Below, piece by piece: positions 38,349-48,051 of a stretch of 64,000 nucleotides of DNA. Position numbers and translations under genes: made by a program. The notes under the pieces are model-generated. The model saw only the letters and a list, made by a program, of their open reading frames with translations, did no database searches and was not told where the DNA came from. Source of the stretch: an uncultured Kangiella sp. (GTDB lineage Bacteria; Pseudomonadota; Gammaproteobacteria; Enterobacterales; Kangiellaceae); assembly GCA_947503435.1 (NCBI GenBank), contig CANNDL010000003.1:186001-250000 (forward strand). The letters are read 5' to 3'. Position 1 is the first letter of the stretch. The number at the start of each line of letters is the position of its first letter.

Positions 38349-39455
38349 ATGAGTCTTGCGGATAAAGTGCTTGCAGTAAATAACGATCTTCCAATTCGTA
38401 CGGATAAACCTGTACATAGCGGTAAAGTGCGTTCGGTTTATTGGTTAACTGAATCTGACAGCCAACGTTTAATCCAAGAAAGAAACTATGATGTACCTAG
38501 TGATACACCATTGGCGATCATGGTGATCAGTGACCGTATCTCTGCCTTTGATTGCATCTGGCGTGGTGAAGGCGATGTGCGTGGTGTTCCGGGTAAAGGC
38601 GCTGCGTTAAATGCGGTATCTAATCATTGGTTTAAGTTATTTAAAGAAAAAGGTCTAGCGGATAGCCATATCTTAGAAATTCCGCATCCTTTTGTTTGGA
38701 TTGTACAAAAAGCCAAGCCAGTAAAGGTCGAAGCTATTGCTCGCCAATACATTACTGGCTCTATGTGGCGCGCTTATGAAAATGGTGAACGTGAATTTTG
38801 TGGGATCACATTGCCTGAAGGTTTAACAAAGGATCAAAAACTCGATGAATTGTTAATCACGCCCTCTACTAAAGGAATTTTAGAAGGTATTCCAAACGTT
38901 CCAGCGCAAGATGATGTTAATATCAGTCGTCAAAATATTGAAGATAATTTTGAAGCCTTTAATTTTGCTTCTGTCGAAGATATAGATTTATACGAAAAAC
39001 TATTAAAAGATGGATTTAACGTGATCAGCGAAGAGCTAGCCAAGTTGGATCAAATGTTCGTAGACACTAAGTTTGAGTTTGGTTACGTCAAAGATAAAGA
39101 TGGTAACGATAAATTAATCTATATGGACGAAGTGGGTACTCCAGATTCTTCACGCATCTGGGATGGTCCTGCTTTTCGTGACGAAGGCAAAATCATTGAA
39201 AACTCAAAAGAAGGTTTCCGTCAATTATTATTAAATCACTTCCCTGATCCGGATATTTTGCTTAATAAAAACCGTATGGATGAACGTGAAGCGCTTGCTC
39301 GCGACAACGCACTACCCATCAGCGCAATCAATATGATTACCGACACTTACGTGGGTATCGCTGAAAAAATTACGGCTGAAAAAATTCATCTTTCTGATAA
39401 TCCAAAAGCTGAAATAATTAAGATACTCAATGATGAGTATGGCTTAATCGATTGA
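38349..39455 (+). CDS. purC: Phosphoribosylaminoimidazole-succinocarboxamide synthase (long form)
   Basis: A 368-aa SAICAR synthetase, which joins CAIR and aspartate with ATP in purine synthesis. Core motifs are visible: [38 protein letters not shown], and [13 protein letters not shown]. It is the longer form found in many marine gammaproteobacteria, rather than the roughly 237-aa E. coli form. It is a single gene with its own terminator, and no other pur gene is near. Confidence 0.96.
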   Translation: MSLADKVLAVNNDLPIRTDKPVHSGKVRSVYWLTESDSQRLIQERNYDVPSDTPLAIMVISDRISAFDCIWRGEGDVRGVPGKGAALNAVSNHWFKLFKEKGLADSHILEIPHPFVWIVQKAKPVKVEAIARQYITGSMWRAYENGEREFCGITLPEGLTKDQKLDELLITPSTKGILEGIPNVPAQDDVNISRQNIEDNFEAFNFASVEDIDLYEKLLKDGFNVISEELAKLDQMFVDTKFEFGYVKDKDGNDKLIYMDEVGTPDSSRIWDGPAFRDEGKIIENSKEGFRQLLLNHFPDPDILLNKNRMDEREALARDNALPISAINMITDTYVGIAEKITAEKIHLSDNPKAEIIKILNDEYGLID

Positions 39456-39473
39456 TTTAATTGTCAATTATTT

Positions 39474-39500
39474 AAAGGGGGCAGACAGAGCCCCTTTTTT
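39474..39500 (+). terminator. Terminator of purC
   Basis: The stem AAAGGGG/CCCCTTT with an intervening loop leads into a T run, 18 nt past the purC stop. Confidence 0.8.
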
Positions 39501-39597
39501 AATGCAAATATGACTTAAATCACTTTAATTTCAATAGTTTACAAAAAAGTGCTATGCTTATCATAAGTTAATAACTTTTAATTATTGGCGACAAGGA

Positions 39598-40374
39598 ATG
39601 TATCATATTGTAGCAGGGTTTATACTCTCAATTAGCGTTCAAATGGCTAATGCTACGCCTGCGCCCTTAAGAATATGTATCGATAATAATAATTGGTTGC
39701 CGTTCATTTATCTTGAAGAAAGAAAAGCCAAAGGCATCCATATTGATATCATTTCTTCTGCTCTCAACTCTTTAGACTATCAATATGAATTTTTACCCGT
39801 TCCTTGGAAGCGATGTCTTAAAGGTTTAGAGAAAGGATTCTACGATGCGGTAGCCACCGCTTCTTTTAATAGTAATAGAAATAAATTTCTATTTTACCCG
39901 CAAGATGCCGAATCAAATAACCGATCAGAATGGCGTGTTTCGCAAGTGGAGTACATTATCGCAACGCCTTCAAATCAACGCTTTACCTTCGAAGGCGATT
40001 TAACCAAAGTCCCACAGCCCATTAGAGTTCCTCGAGGATATTCTATTGCCCAGGATTTAAAGAAAAAAAATATCGAGGTGGATGATTCATCCATTAATGA
40101 CATGCAAAATATTAAACGGTTACTTCGTGAAAAAAATGGCTCTGTTATCACCTTACCAACCGTCATCGATTGGTATAACCAAAATTATAGTTCAAACATG
40201 ATTTATGACGAGCAACCATTAACTTCAAAGTCCTATTTCTTTGCCATATCAAGACAAGGGCAATTGAATAAAGCCGACATCAACATTATCTGGCAAAGAA
40301 TTGCCGACAGACGCAGTGAGGTTTTAGCTGAAACCTCTAAGAAAATGATGAATCATGATGAGGGAGAGCAATAA
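39598..40374 (+). CDS. Periplasmic solute-binding protein (SBP_bac_3-like)
   Basis: A 258-aa protein with a signal peptide (MYHIVAGFILSISVQMANA). The mature part is a family-3-type binding domain (LRICIDNNNWLPFIYLEERKAKGIHIDIISSALNSL at the start, RGYSIAQDLKKKNIEVDDSS mid-way). AAGGA precedes ATG 39598. There are no ABC transporter permease or ATPase genes here. It is followed at once by the GGDEF-EAL gene, so it is more likely a ligand sensor for that protein than a transport component. Ligand unknown, perhaps an amino acid or similar small molecule. Confidence 0.85.
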   Translation: MYHIVAGFILSISVQMANATPAPLRICIDNNNWLPFIYLEERKAKGIHIDIISSALNSLDYQYEFLPVPWKRCLKGLEKGFYDAVATASFNSNRNKFLFYPQDAESNNRSEWRVSQVEYIIATPSNQRFTFEGDLTKVPQPIRVPRGYSIAQDLKKKNIEVDDSSINDMQNIKRLLREKNGSVITLPTVIDWYNQNYSSNMIYDEQPLTSKSYFFAISRQGQLNKADINIIWQRIADRRSEVLAETSKKMMNHDEGEQ

Positions 40375-40375
40375 C

Positions 40376-42922
40376 GTGGCCTCTCAATTTAAATCGGGAC
40401 TCTATAAAAAACTAGCCGTTTATTCGGTAATTATTGCGTTTGCTCTGGGAATATTGCTGAGTTTATTTCAAATATATCGCGATTACCGTCAACAAGATGA
40501 GCAGTTTAATCAAGACATCAACGATATTATCGAGCTAGTAAAACCTTCTGCTGAAAAAGCCGTTTATGAATTTGATGAGAATCTAGGCTCCTTGGTTATT
40601 GATAGCCTATTCGATCAAGAGGCAATTCTAAAAGCCACTATTGTGGATGATTATGGCGACAGGTTCCAAGGCCGGGAAAAAGCGACAGAAAGAAGCAATG
40701 ATACTTGGCACTCTAACTTCACCAAATTCCAACCTCGAGAATTAAGCTTCCCTTTAGAGATCCAGTCAAGTGTCGATAATAGCAAAGCAGCCTTAGAGAT
40801 TTATGTTGACCCTTATATTTCTCTTGGCAATTTCGTGGAAAGATCTTGGCTAACACTTATTACTGGTTTAGTGCGTAGCATTTTAATTGCACTGGTTTTG
40901 CTTTATCTCAGTTATAAATTTGTTACAAGGCCTATTCAATCTATTGCAGAGAATTTAAGTCAAATTGATCCTTTCTCAAATAAGCCGCAGCAACTGACCG
41001 TTGCCACTGAGCATAAAGATAATGAGCTAGGTTTATTAGTCACTAAAATTAACGAGCTATTTAATAACTTACAAAATGGCATTCAACGTATTCAGAATCT
41101 GAATAATAAACTGAATAGTGAAATTAGCGAGCGCCAACAAATTGAAGAACTCATAAATTACGCCGAAACTAATACTCGAGGAATCACAGGTTACGACTAT
41201 ATCAATACAATGTTATGTTTCCTTACTGATTCGCTTTCTTTACGCGGCGCCATAATCGCCAAAAAAGAGAGTGCAGAGAGTTTTAGAGTCACTGCGCACT
41301 ATTTTAGTGATGTTCGTATGATGGAACCTGATAACCTCTATCAATCAAAAATACCTGCCTATAACGAGTTTTATGAGCAAGAGCACATACTTATAAATCA
41401 GGAAGAACGAACAGCACATTTTGATGGACACCCTACTCTACTGTTACCAGTAAATGATCATGAAGGACAAGTCATTGGCTTGATTGGCTTAATTAAAATG
41501 CATGCCTTTGAAGTTAATTTTTATTTTCATCACAAAGCACTACTTCAAATATTTTCCAGTCGCATTTCAACTGAATTCATACGTGATACTCAAATTAAAG
41601 TTATCGAAGAGCTAGCTCATAACGACTCACTAACACGCCTATCGAATCGCCATCATTTTAATCAGCGATTACAGCAAGAAATAATTAAGGCTAAAAACAA
41701 CCATAATCATTTATCTCTTTTATATTTAGATTTGTATCGCTTCAAATGGGTTAACGATTCTTTTGGCCATAAAGTTGGAGATTTACTTCTTGTAGAAATC
41801 GCAAAACGATTAAAAACTCACATGAGTCAGCATGATTTAGTTGCCAGAATCGGGGGAGATGAATTCGCAATACTATTAATCGGCAAGACTGCTGTCGAAG
41901 CCAATGAAATTGCCTCTACCATTCATGATGCAGTTTCTGCGCCTATTAATATAGACGAGATTATTGTAAATACTAAAGTTAGCATTGGAATCACTGAGCT
42001 TTCAGAGTCATCTAGTAAAGCATCCAAGTTGTTAAAAGATGCCGATATGGCGATGTTCCTCGCTAAAAATTTGCCAGAGCCTAAAACTCAAATTTATTCG
42101 GAAGATGTCAATCAACAAGTCATGCGTCGCTTAAACCTTGAATCAGAAATGCGCGACACACTCGAAGCAAAGGCTTTCGAATTAGTATTTCAACCACAAT
42201 ATCAACTTAATTCGAATGTCATTGTCGGAGTCGAAGCCCTTGTTCGTTGGCAGCATCCAACTCTAGGCTTTATCTCGCCTGAAGAGTTCATACCTATTGC
42301 AGAAGAAACCGGTATGATTCATAAACTCAGCGAAGTCGTCATTCACAAAGCTGCTGAACAGGCTAGAGTTTGGATACAAGAATCACAATTTAATTTTAAA
42401 CTATCCGTTAATGTCTCTGCTTATCAGTTAAAAAGTACCGCAGCTTTTAATGATCTTTTTAATTCTCTTGAGACAATTAAAGACATTGCAAATTATTTAA
42501 CTATCGAAATTACAGAAACCGCATTAATCGAAAACATTGATGTCACTGCTAGCTTGCTCAATAAAATCACTAAGCTTGGTATCAGTTTGTCCATTGATGA
42601 TTTTGGTACTGGTTATTCTTCATTGGGTTATTTGAAATCGCTACCGCTTGATTATTTAAAAATTGATAAGGCTTTTATATCAGCAATTCCCGAGTCAGCT
42701 AACGATATTCATATCGTACAAGCGGTAATAGCATTGTCTAAAGCCATGAAGCTTGAAGTAGTGGCTGAAGGCGTTGAAACTCAAGCGCAAGTAAATTTAC
42801 TAAGGGACTACGGCTGTGATTTTGTACAAGGCTATTTTTATAGCAAACCAGTGCCCGCGGAACAGATTACCGACATGATTCTGCAGCAGAAAAAGAACAT
42901 TGCAAATCGGAGTATCGTTTGA
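40376..42922 (+). CDS. Membrane GGDEF-EAL c-di-GMP turnover protein
   Basis: An 848-aa protein if started at GTG 40376, which follows GGGAG by 9 nt and lies 1 nt after the preceding stop. An ATG at 40355 would overlap that gene by 20 nt. It has two membrane helices (about residues 15-40 and 155-180) around a periplasmic sensor region, a HAMP-like segment, a GAF-like region, a GGDEF domain with an intact GGDEF, and an EAL domain with EALVRW, IDDFGTGYSSLGYLKSLPLD and LKIDKAF. The RxxD inhibitory site before GGDEF is absent (SQHD). Both synthesis and hydrolysis of c-di-GMP are possible by motif. Confidence 0.9.
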   Translation: MASQFKSGLYKKLAVYSVIIAFALGILLSLFQIYRDYRQQDEQFNQDINDIIELVKPSAEKAVYEFDENLGSLVIDSLFDQEAILKATIVDDYGDRFQGREKATERSNDTWHSNFTKFQPRELSFPLEIQSSVDNSKAALEIYVDPYISLGNFVERSWLTLITGLVRSILIALVLLYLSYKFVTRPIQSIAENLSQIDPFSNKPQQLTVATEHKDNELGLLVTKINELFNNLQNGIQRIQNLNNKLNSEISERQQIEELINYAETNTRGITGYDYINTMLCFLTDSLSLRGAIIAKKESAESFRVTAHYFSDVRMMEPDNLYQSKIPAYNEFYEQEHILINQEERTAHFDGHPTLLLPVNDHEGQVIGLIGLIKMHAFEVNFYFHHKALLQIFSSRISTEFIRDTQIKVIEELAHNDSLTRLSNRHHFNQRLQQEIIKAKNNHNHLSLLYLDLYRFKWVNDSFGHKVGDLLLVEIAKRLKTHMSQHDLVARIGGDEFAILLIGKTAVEANEIASTIHDAVSAPINIDEIIVNTKVSIGITELSESSSKASKLLKDADMAMFLAKNLPEPKTQIYSEDVNQQVMRRLNLESEMRDTLEAKAFELVFQPQYQLNSNVIVGVEALVRWQHPTLGFISPEEFIPIAEETGMIHKLSEVVIHKAAEQARVWIQESQFNFKLSVNVSAYQLKSTAAFNDLFNSLETIKDIANYLTIEITETALIENIDVTASLLNKITKLGISLSIDDFGTGYSSLGYLKSLPLDYLKIDKAFISAIPESANDIHIVQAVIALSKAMKLEVVAEGVETQAQVNLLRDYGCDFVQGYFYSKPVPAEQITDMILQQKKNIANRSIV

Positions 42923-44010
42923 ACAAATTTGTTAATCTAACTCTGGCTGCACTTTTCATTTTTCCGTTTTCTACCAAGGCCGACACTGATTTAACTATTG
43001 GTGGCAGATTACAATCCGACTACTTATGGGTTAACGAAGATGTTTTAAATCACCGAGACGGCTATGAAACTCGGCGCGCTAGACTTTATCTATCTGGCGA
43101 TATTGCTGAAGATTTTGATTTTAAGTTTCAATATGACTTTGTCGGCGATGGCGAATGGAAAGATGCTTACTTTGGCTACTCGGGAATCCAAAATACTTAC
43201 ATACAAGCCGGGCAAATATTTGAAATGGTTGGACTCGAGGGTTATACCAGCTCAAAAAATTTAACCTTTATTGAACGCTCTCTACCTGTAGCTTTCGTGC
43301 CCGATCGTGCATTAGGGGTTAGTGCTACTCATTGGACGGAAAACTGGATGTTCGCTACCGGCTACTACGGACAAAACTTACGAGACACCTCTAGCGACGC
43401 CAATGGTTTTTCCGCTCGGCTAGCTTGGTCAAATCGCTCTAAAAATAAAGTACTCCATTTAGGAGCTAGCTTTGCTCAACGCAGCCCCGATATGGATAGC
43501 TATAGAGCTAGAACGCGCCCAGAGACTCATGTAACCGATACTCGATTAATTGATACGGGAAATTTAACTGATGTTGATAATTATCGTACTAACGGTGTCG
43601 AACTTGCTTGGGTCGAAGGCCCATGGTCGATACAGTCTGAGTATATCCAGCAGTCCATCAATAGAAATTCAAACCCAAATTTAACTATTGATAGCTGGTA
43701 CTTTTTAGGTAGCTATTTTCTAACCGGTGAATCGCGCAACTACAGCCATAAATACGGTATTTTTTCTACTCTAACTCCACATGCAGAATCAGGAGCTTGG
43801 GAAATTGGCTTACGATACAGTGAAATGGATTTGAGCGATAATCTGATTTTAGGTGGTAAAATGAAAAACTGGACTTTTGGTCTTAATTACTACTTAAACA
43901 AAAACTCCAAGTTAGCATTAAACTATATTGACTCCAAAGCTAATAACAACGTTATAAGAGACAACCCTAAGTTTCTACAAATTCGTTACCAATACGTATT
44001 TAAGCTTTAA
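42919..44010 (+). CDS. Outer-membrane porin, OprO/OprP-like (phosphate-selective family)
   Basis: A 363-aa protein starting with TTG 42919, which overlaps the GGDEF-EAL stop by 4 nt (coupled). It has a signal peptide (MNKFVNLTLAALFIFPFSTKA). The mature start LTIGGRLQSDYLWVNED, and RRARLYLSGDIAEDFDFKFQYDF, are family features of phosphate-selective porin O/P, and the C-terminal QIRYQYVFKL ends in the aromatic-rich motif of outer-membrane barrels. A beta barrel is thus expected. It completes a unit of binding protein, c-di-GMP enzyme and porin. Substrate not determinable. Confidence 0.85.
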   Translation: MNKFVNLTLAALFIFPFSTKADTDLTIGGRLQSDYLWVNEDVLNHRDGYETRRARLYLSGDIAEDFDFKFQYDFVGDGEWKDAYFGYSGIQNTYIQAGQIFEMVGLEGYTSSKNLTFIERSLPVAFVPDRALGVSATHWTENWMFATGYYGQNLRDTSSDANGFSARLAWSNRSKNKVLHLGASFAQRSPDMDSYRARTRPETHVTDTRLIDTGNLTDVDNYRTNGVELAWVEGPWSIQSEYIQQSINRNSNPNLTIDSWYFLGSYFLTGESRNYSHKYGIFSTLTPHAESGAWEIGLRYSEMDLSDNLILGGKMKNWTFGLNYYLNKNSKLALNYIDSKANNNVIRDNPKFLQIRYQYVFKL

Positions 44011-44770
44011 ATAAACTCGGTAAGACCAATCCTGCAAAGCCTTGTATCTGATAATCCACCACCGAACTTTGAGTTGGCTCTGGATTAATCTCAACTATTT
44101 TTGCCCCTTGGCTTTTAGCAAGCATCATTAAGCCTGCCGCAGGATATACTTGGCTGGAAGTGCCAATGGATAAAAACAGATCACAACAATAAGCAGCAGT
44201 TTCGGCGGCTTGCCATTTCTTCTCGTTGAGGGCTTCTCCAAACCAAACTACCGATGGTCTGACTTGGCCACCGCAAGCTTTACACTCCGGTACTTGCAGC
44301 AAACCTGATACATCCTCTAAGTATTGTTCTCTACATTGCAGGCAGTGGTTTTTCCAAATATTACCGTGAATATCTATGACTTCATAAGCATTAGGATCAG
44401 AACCTGCTTTTTGATGCAGTCCATCCACGTTTTGTGTAACTAGTATAACTTCTTGTTCACCTGATGCTTTAGCTTGTTGCTGCCACAGAGCAAGGGCGAT
44501 ATGCGCTGGATTTGGCTTTTTATCTTGATTAACCTCGCGACGCCATTGATACCATTGCCAAACTTTTTCTGGGTCTTGTAAGAAGCCATCGAGACTGGCG
44601 AGTTGTTGCGGATCGTACTCTGACCAGAGTCCTTTACCATCTTGAGCTTCGCGAAAAGTTGAGATGCCCGACTCAGCGGAAACGCCAGCGCCTGTGAGAA
44701 CACAGACACGTTTGGCTTGCTTAACTAGATTCCTGACTTCTTTTAAAGCAGCTTCATCCATCAGCTTCAC
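44000..44770 (-). CDS. cobB: NAD-dependent protein deacylase, sirtuin family (CobB-like)
   Basis: A 256-aa Sir2 protein that removes acyl groups from lysines using NAD. Motifs: GAGVSAESGISTFREAQDG (NAD binding), TQNVDGLHQKAGS, catalytic His in IDIHGN, and the zinc site formed by C-x2-C pairs (CLQC, CKAC). C-terminal VVWFGEAL and SIGTSSQVYPAAG are also typical. The 3' end overlaps the convergent porin gene by 11 nt. It is followed upstream by a dUTPase gene on the same strand with a 9-nt gap. Confidence 0.93.
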   Translation of the reverse strand: MKLMDEAALKEVRNLVKQAKRVCVLTGAGVSAESGISTFREAQDGKGLWSEYDPQQLASLDGFLQDPEKVWQWYQWRREVNQDKKPNPAHIALALWQQQAKASGEQEVILVTQNVDGLHQKAGSDPNAYEVIDIHGNIWKNHCLQCREQYLEDVSGLLQVPECKACGGQVRPSVVWFGEALNEKKWQAAETAAYCCDLFLSIGTSSQVYPAAGLMMLAKSQGAKIVEINPEPTQSSVVDYQIQGFAGLVLPSLFKA

Positions 44771-44779
44771 TCTAATTAA

Positions 44780-45424
44780 TTATGATGGATAATTATCTTT
44801 CAGACCTTGATAAACTTTTTCCTTAAAATTTTCGTCACTGGTATCGAGGCTATCTAAAATATCGACTAAGTACTCATTATCTTCGCGGCCATTCCATTCT
44901 TTAATATAGCTACCATCTTTATAGCCATGGTCTTGGCGGAAGAAGTTTAATGTATTTTTACCTACGTAACTTTTATATAACTCTTCAAAGGGCATATCCA
45001 TTTGCTGCATACAACCTGCAAAACTAGTGCCATCAAAGTGTTGATACATTACTGCTTGGCCAGCTAATACTTCTAGGGTTTGTTTGAAATCACCTTTTAC
45101 TAGTGGTTCAGACAGTTCACCCGCTAATTCAGAGGCGATTTCGTCATAACTCAACTTCTTTTCATTGGAAGGGCCATCTATGCGCGAGCTTAATCCAAAA
45201 TGGAATATATCCACAAGTTCCATTTTCACTTGTTCAGCATCTGGCTGCTGATGTTTCCACCATTTCCAGCCATAGTGTTCCAGCATTTCGCCACACTCTA
45301 TCCAAATGGCGCGATACCATTCGAAACCTTGCTCAACCCATTTATCGTTTACTTTAGTATTCATCGCATCCTGCATTTCTAACATTATTGCGATTTGATT
45401 AGTCATTAATTCTTTATTGGTCAT
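44780..45424 (-). CDS. Dimeric all-alpha dUTPase family protein
   Basis: A 214-aa protein of the MazG-like all-alpha NTP pyrophosphatase superfamily, dimeric dUTPase branch. The magnesium-binding acids Glu43, Glu46, Glu69 and Asp72 are visible in ECGEMLEHYGWKWWK and MELVDIFHFG. It would hydrolyse dUTP (and dUDP) to dUMP. It is unrelated to the trimeric Dut enzyme. No trimeric dut is present next to coaBC in this window, where many relatives have it, so this enzyme may take its place. It is upstream of cobB in the same orientation. Confidence 0.88.
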   Translation of the reverse strand: MTNKELMTNQIAIMLEMQDAMNTKVNDKWVEQGFEWYRAIWIECGEMLEHYGWKWWKHQQPDAEQVKMELVDIFHFGLSSRIDGPSNEKKLSYDEIASELAGELSEPLVKGDFKQTLEVLAGQAVMYQHFDGTSFAGCMQQMDMPFEELYKSYVGKNTLNFFRQDHGYKDGSYIKEWNGREDNEYLVDILDSLDTSDENFKEKVYQGLKDNYPS

Positions 45425-45437
45425 TTTAATTCTCTAT

Positions 45438-46259
45438 TTACCAGCCGCGGTTTTTCTCGATAAGCTCATAAGCTGATTTGATTTCTTGTGTTTTCTCTGT
45501 GGCTATTTTAATCATTGATTCGGGTAAACCTTTGGAAACTAGTTTATCAGGATGATGCTGGGACATTAAGCGTTTATAGGCTTTTTTGATCGTTGCTTTA
45601 TCATCGGAAGACGATACTCCTAATACTTGATAAGCCTGTCCAATACTAGGAGCTCCATAACCTGGCTGCCCACCAGCTCTTTTGCTACCTTGTTGCTGAC
45701 TATACTGATGAAAACCCTGGGTGGCCTGTACCATCTTAATCAACTGATCGATAATGAAACTAGCAAAGCCAAGGCGTTGGCCAATCTGTCTAAGGATTGC
45801 TTGTTCGCTGGCAGCCATTTGCCCATCAGCCATCGCCATACTGATCTGTATTTCAAGAAACATTTGTAACAGATTTCTTTGACGGCCAACTACTTGTTTG
45901 AAATTTCTCATCACATTTTCGAAATCAAAATTTGCTTCTTTGCCTTGTTTAAAATGATCAATAGCAATTTTACGAGTAGCTGCATCCAAGCCCATTCTAG
46001 TCATAACATTTTCCGCGTGAGCGATCTCATTCTCAGATACGCGGCCATCAGCTTTAGCGATATGTCCCATGATAGAGAACGTTGAAGTGAAAAATACTGC
46101 TTGAATTTTTTGCTGCGAAGCAGGGTCGAGCCGCTCTCTTGCTTCTTCAGTTTTTTTATCCAATTGATGACCTAGAAAAGCCCCAATCAAAGCGCCAATC
46201 GGACCGCGGGTAAAAAAGTAGCCGAGTAAACCACCAATTAATTTGCCAACCCAACCCAT
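45438..46259 (-). CDS. djlA: Co-chaperone DjlA
   Basis: A 273-aa inner-membrane DnaJ-like protein. The N-terminal glycine-rich membrane segment (GWVGKLIGGLLGYFFTRGPIGALIGAFLGHQLD) is the DjlA hallmark and dimerises. A TerB-like domain spans about residues 50-180, and the C-terminal J domain (residues about 205-270) has the HPD triad in SQHHPDKLV. It works with DnaK at the membrane. The start abuts the murU stop, and the set djlA-murU-amgK matches the lptD neighbourhood in Pseudomonas. Confidence 0.95.
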   Translation of the reverse strand: MGWVGKLIGGLLGYFFTRGPIGALIGAFLGHQLDKKTEEARERLDPASQQKIQAVFFTSTFSIMGHIAKADGRVSENEIAHAENVMTRMGLDAATRKIAIDHFKQGKEANFDFENVMRNFKQVVGRQRNLLQMFLEIQISMAMADGQMAASEQAILRQIGQRLGFASFIIDQLIKMVQATQGFHQYSQQQGSKRAGGQPGYGAPSIGQAYQVLGVSSSDDKATIKKAYKRLMSQHHPDKLVSKGLPESMIKIATEKTQEIKSAYELIEKNRGW

Positions 46260-46972
46260 CAGTTATCACCTTTGCCTAAATCAAAATTAATCGTTTTAAT
46301 TGGTCTCTGAAATTCTTTGTTGAGCATATCTAATCGTTCTGGCGTGCCAATATCTCGCCATTGCCCTTGATAAAGCTGTCCAGTTACTTGTTGGTATTGC
46401 ATAAGTCCTCGCAAAATTGGGGCTAGAGGCTCGGCTTTATCTATGACTAAATCTGCAAAAATTTCTGGTTGATACACGCCAATACCTGAAAAAGTATATT
46501 GAACCTCATTTTGTGCAAGCACAGTCCCATTATCTAGACCGAAATCACCTTTTGGGTGTTGCTCGGGATTAGGTACTAATACTAGATGCGCTTTTGCTTT
46601 AGGTTTATTCAATAAGCTAAAATCAAAATCAGACCAGACATCGCCATTAACTACGACAAATGGCTCACCTTCAAAAAAGTCGAGAGCTTTACGAATACCG
46701 CCAGCAGTTTCAAGAGCCACTTCTTCATGAGAGTAACTAAGATTTACTCTCCAGTAACTACCGTCCCCCAAATACTCAGGAATTATATCTCCCAGCCAAG
46801 CCGTATTAATCAGAATATCCTTTATTCCAGCAGCTTTTAAGGCTTCAATGTGATATTCAATTAACGCCTTTCCATCAACTTTTAGCAAAGGTTTGGGCAG
46901 GGTATCGGTTAATGGTCGCATTCTCTCGCCGCGACCGGCAGCCAATATCATGGCTTTTTTGATATTACTCAT
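46259..46972 (-). CDS. murU: N-acetylmuramate alpha-1-phosphate uridylyltransferase
   Basis: A 237-aa nucleotidyltransferase of the peptidoglycan recycling route that bypasses de novo UDP-MurNAc synthesis. It turns MurNAc-1-phosphate and UTP into UDP-MurNAc. The signature AAGRGERMRPLTDTLPKPLLKVDGKALIEY is complete, as is VNGDVWSDFD. It follows amgK, its pathway partner, by 36 nt, which strongly supports the MurU name over other sugar nucleotidyltransferases. Confidence 0.94.
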   Translation of the reverse strand: MSNIKKAMILAAGRGERMRPLTDTLPKPLLKVDGKALIEYHIEALKAAGIKDILINTAWLGDIIPEYLGDGSYWRVNLSYSHEEVALETAGGIRKALDFFEGEPFVVVNGDVWSDFDFSLLNKPKAKAHLVLVPNPEQHPKGDFGLDNGTVLAQNEVQYTFSGIGVYQPEIFADLVIDKAEPLAPILRGLMQYQQVTGQLYQGQWRDIGTPERLDMLNKEFQRPIKTINFDLGKGDN

Positions 46973-47008
46973 AAAAGTTATCCGTAAAAGGCATTTCAGT
47001 AATTAGGC

Positions 47009-47989
47009 CTATTGAACTCTAACCAATGAGTCCATCTTGGGAAGAATGGTTTGCTTCATCCAGTGTGTAAATTCCTCAAGTTGAGGGTAAGGTTCTGCTT
47101 GTCGAACTATATATCTGAGGGTTAAAGGAATATCTTTCAAGTAATTTGATTTACCATCGCGATAATTAAGACGCGCAAATATACCTGCAACTTTGATATG
47201 TCGTTGTAAACCCATCCAGTCGAACCATTGTACAAATTGAGCTTTATCCAAATTCCAATCCGACTGCTCTAAGAAATAGTCAAGCCACTCCTTAACTTTA
47301 TAGTCGGGCCATTCGATATAACAATCTCGAAGCAATGATAGAAGGTCATAACTTATTGGGCCATGTATTGCGTCTTGAAAGTCAATTATGCCTGGAGACT
47401 CATTCTCAATGAACATAATATTGCGTGAATGGTAATCCCTGTGTACAAATACTTGCGGTTGCTCTAAAGCACTATCTGTAAGCCATGTAAACAATTGATC
47501 CAGCATCTTATTTTCATTTATAGAAAGCTCCATTTGCAAATGTTTCCCGATGAACCACTTACGAAACAATTCCATTTCTATATTTAATAGCTCAGCATCA
47601 TAAAGAGGAATCTTTGCTGATGAATCTATATTTTGCATTTCAACCAAACTTATAATTGCTGACTTGTACAATTGGTCAGCCGATTGCTCATTGAGCAAAG
47701 GCAGGAATAAATCATCACCTAGATCTGAAAGCAACATAAATCCGTTATTTAAATCTTGAGCAATTACCTTTGGTGCATTCACATTTTCCAATAATCTAGC
47801 AATTTTAATAAACTGTTCAGAATTCTCATGTTCAGGGGGTGCATCTACGCAAATCCAACTATCATGCTTATTTTTTATTCTAAAATAGCGACGAAAACTG
47901 GCATCTCCAGAAACCACGGACCAATCGCCATTTTCTAGCCCTAATTGCAGTAGCGACCAATTTTTAAGCAGTTTTTGTCTTTTATCCAT
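47009..47989 (-). CDS. amgK: N-acetylmuramate/N-acetylglucosamine 1-kinase AmgK
   Basis: A 326-aa aminoglycoside-phosphotransferase-fold kinase that phosphorylates MurNAc (and GlcNAc) at the anomeric position for MurU. The catalytic loop HRDYHSRNIMF and metal-binding IIDFQDAIHGPISYDLLSLLRD are intact. It is divergent from lptD across a 128-bp gap, an arrangement shared with Pseudomonas. With MurU it makes the anabolic recycling pathway that confers a level of fosfomycin resistance in Pseudomonas. Confidence 0.93.
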   Translation of the reverse strand: MDKRQKLLKNWSLLQLGLENGDWSVVSGDASFRRYFRIKNKHDSWICVDAPPEHENSEQFIKIARLLENVNAPKVIAQDLNNGFMLLSDLGDDLFLPLLNEQSADQLYKSAIISLVEMQNIDSSAKIPLYDAELLNIEMELFRKWFIGKHLQMELSINENKMLDQLFTWLTDSALEQPQVFVHRDYHSRNIMFIENESPGIIDFQDAIHGPISYDLLSLLRDCYIEWPDYKVKEWLDYFLEQSDWNLDKAQFVQWFDWMGLQRHIKVAGIFARLNYRDGKSNYLKDIPLTLRYIVRQAEPYPQLEEFTHWMKQTILPKMDSLVRVQ

Positions 47990-48051
47990 TATCCTCAGTT
48001 TCCAATCAAATTTAGTAACGGTTTTATTATCAATATAATTTTCAATCCAAG

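Noticed and set aside
44440-44709. Minus-strand 89-aa frame inside cobB
   Set aside because: It is an alternative frame of the conserved sirtuin gene and shows no family features.
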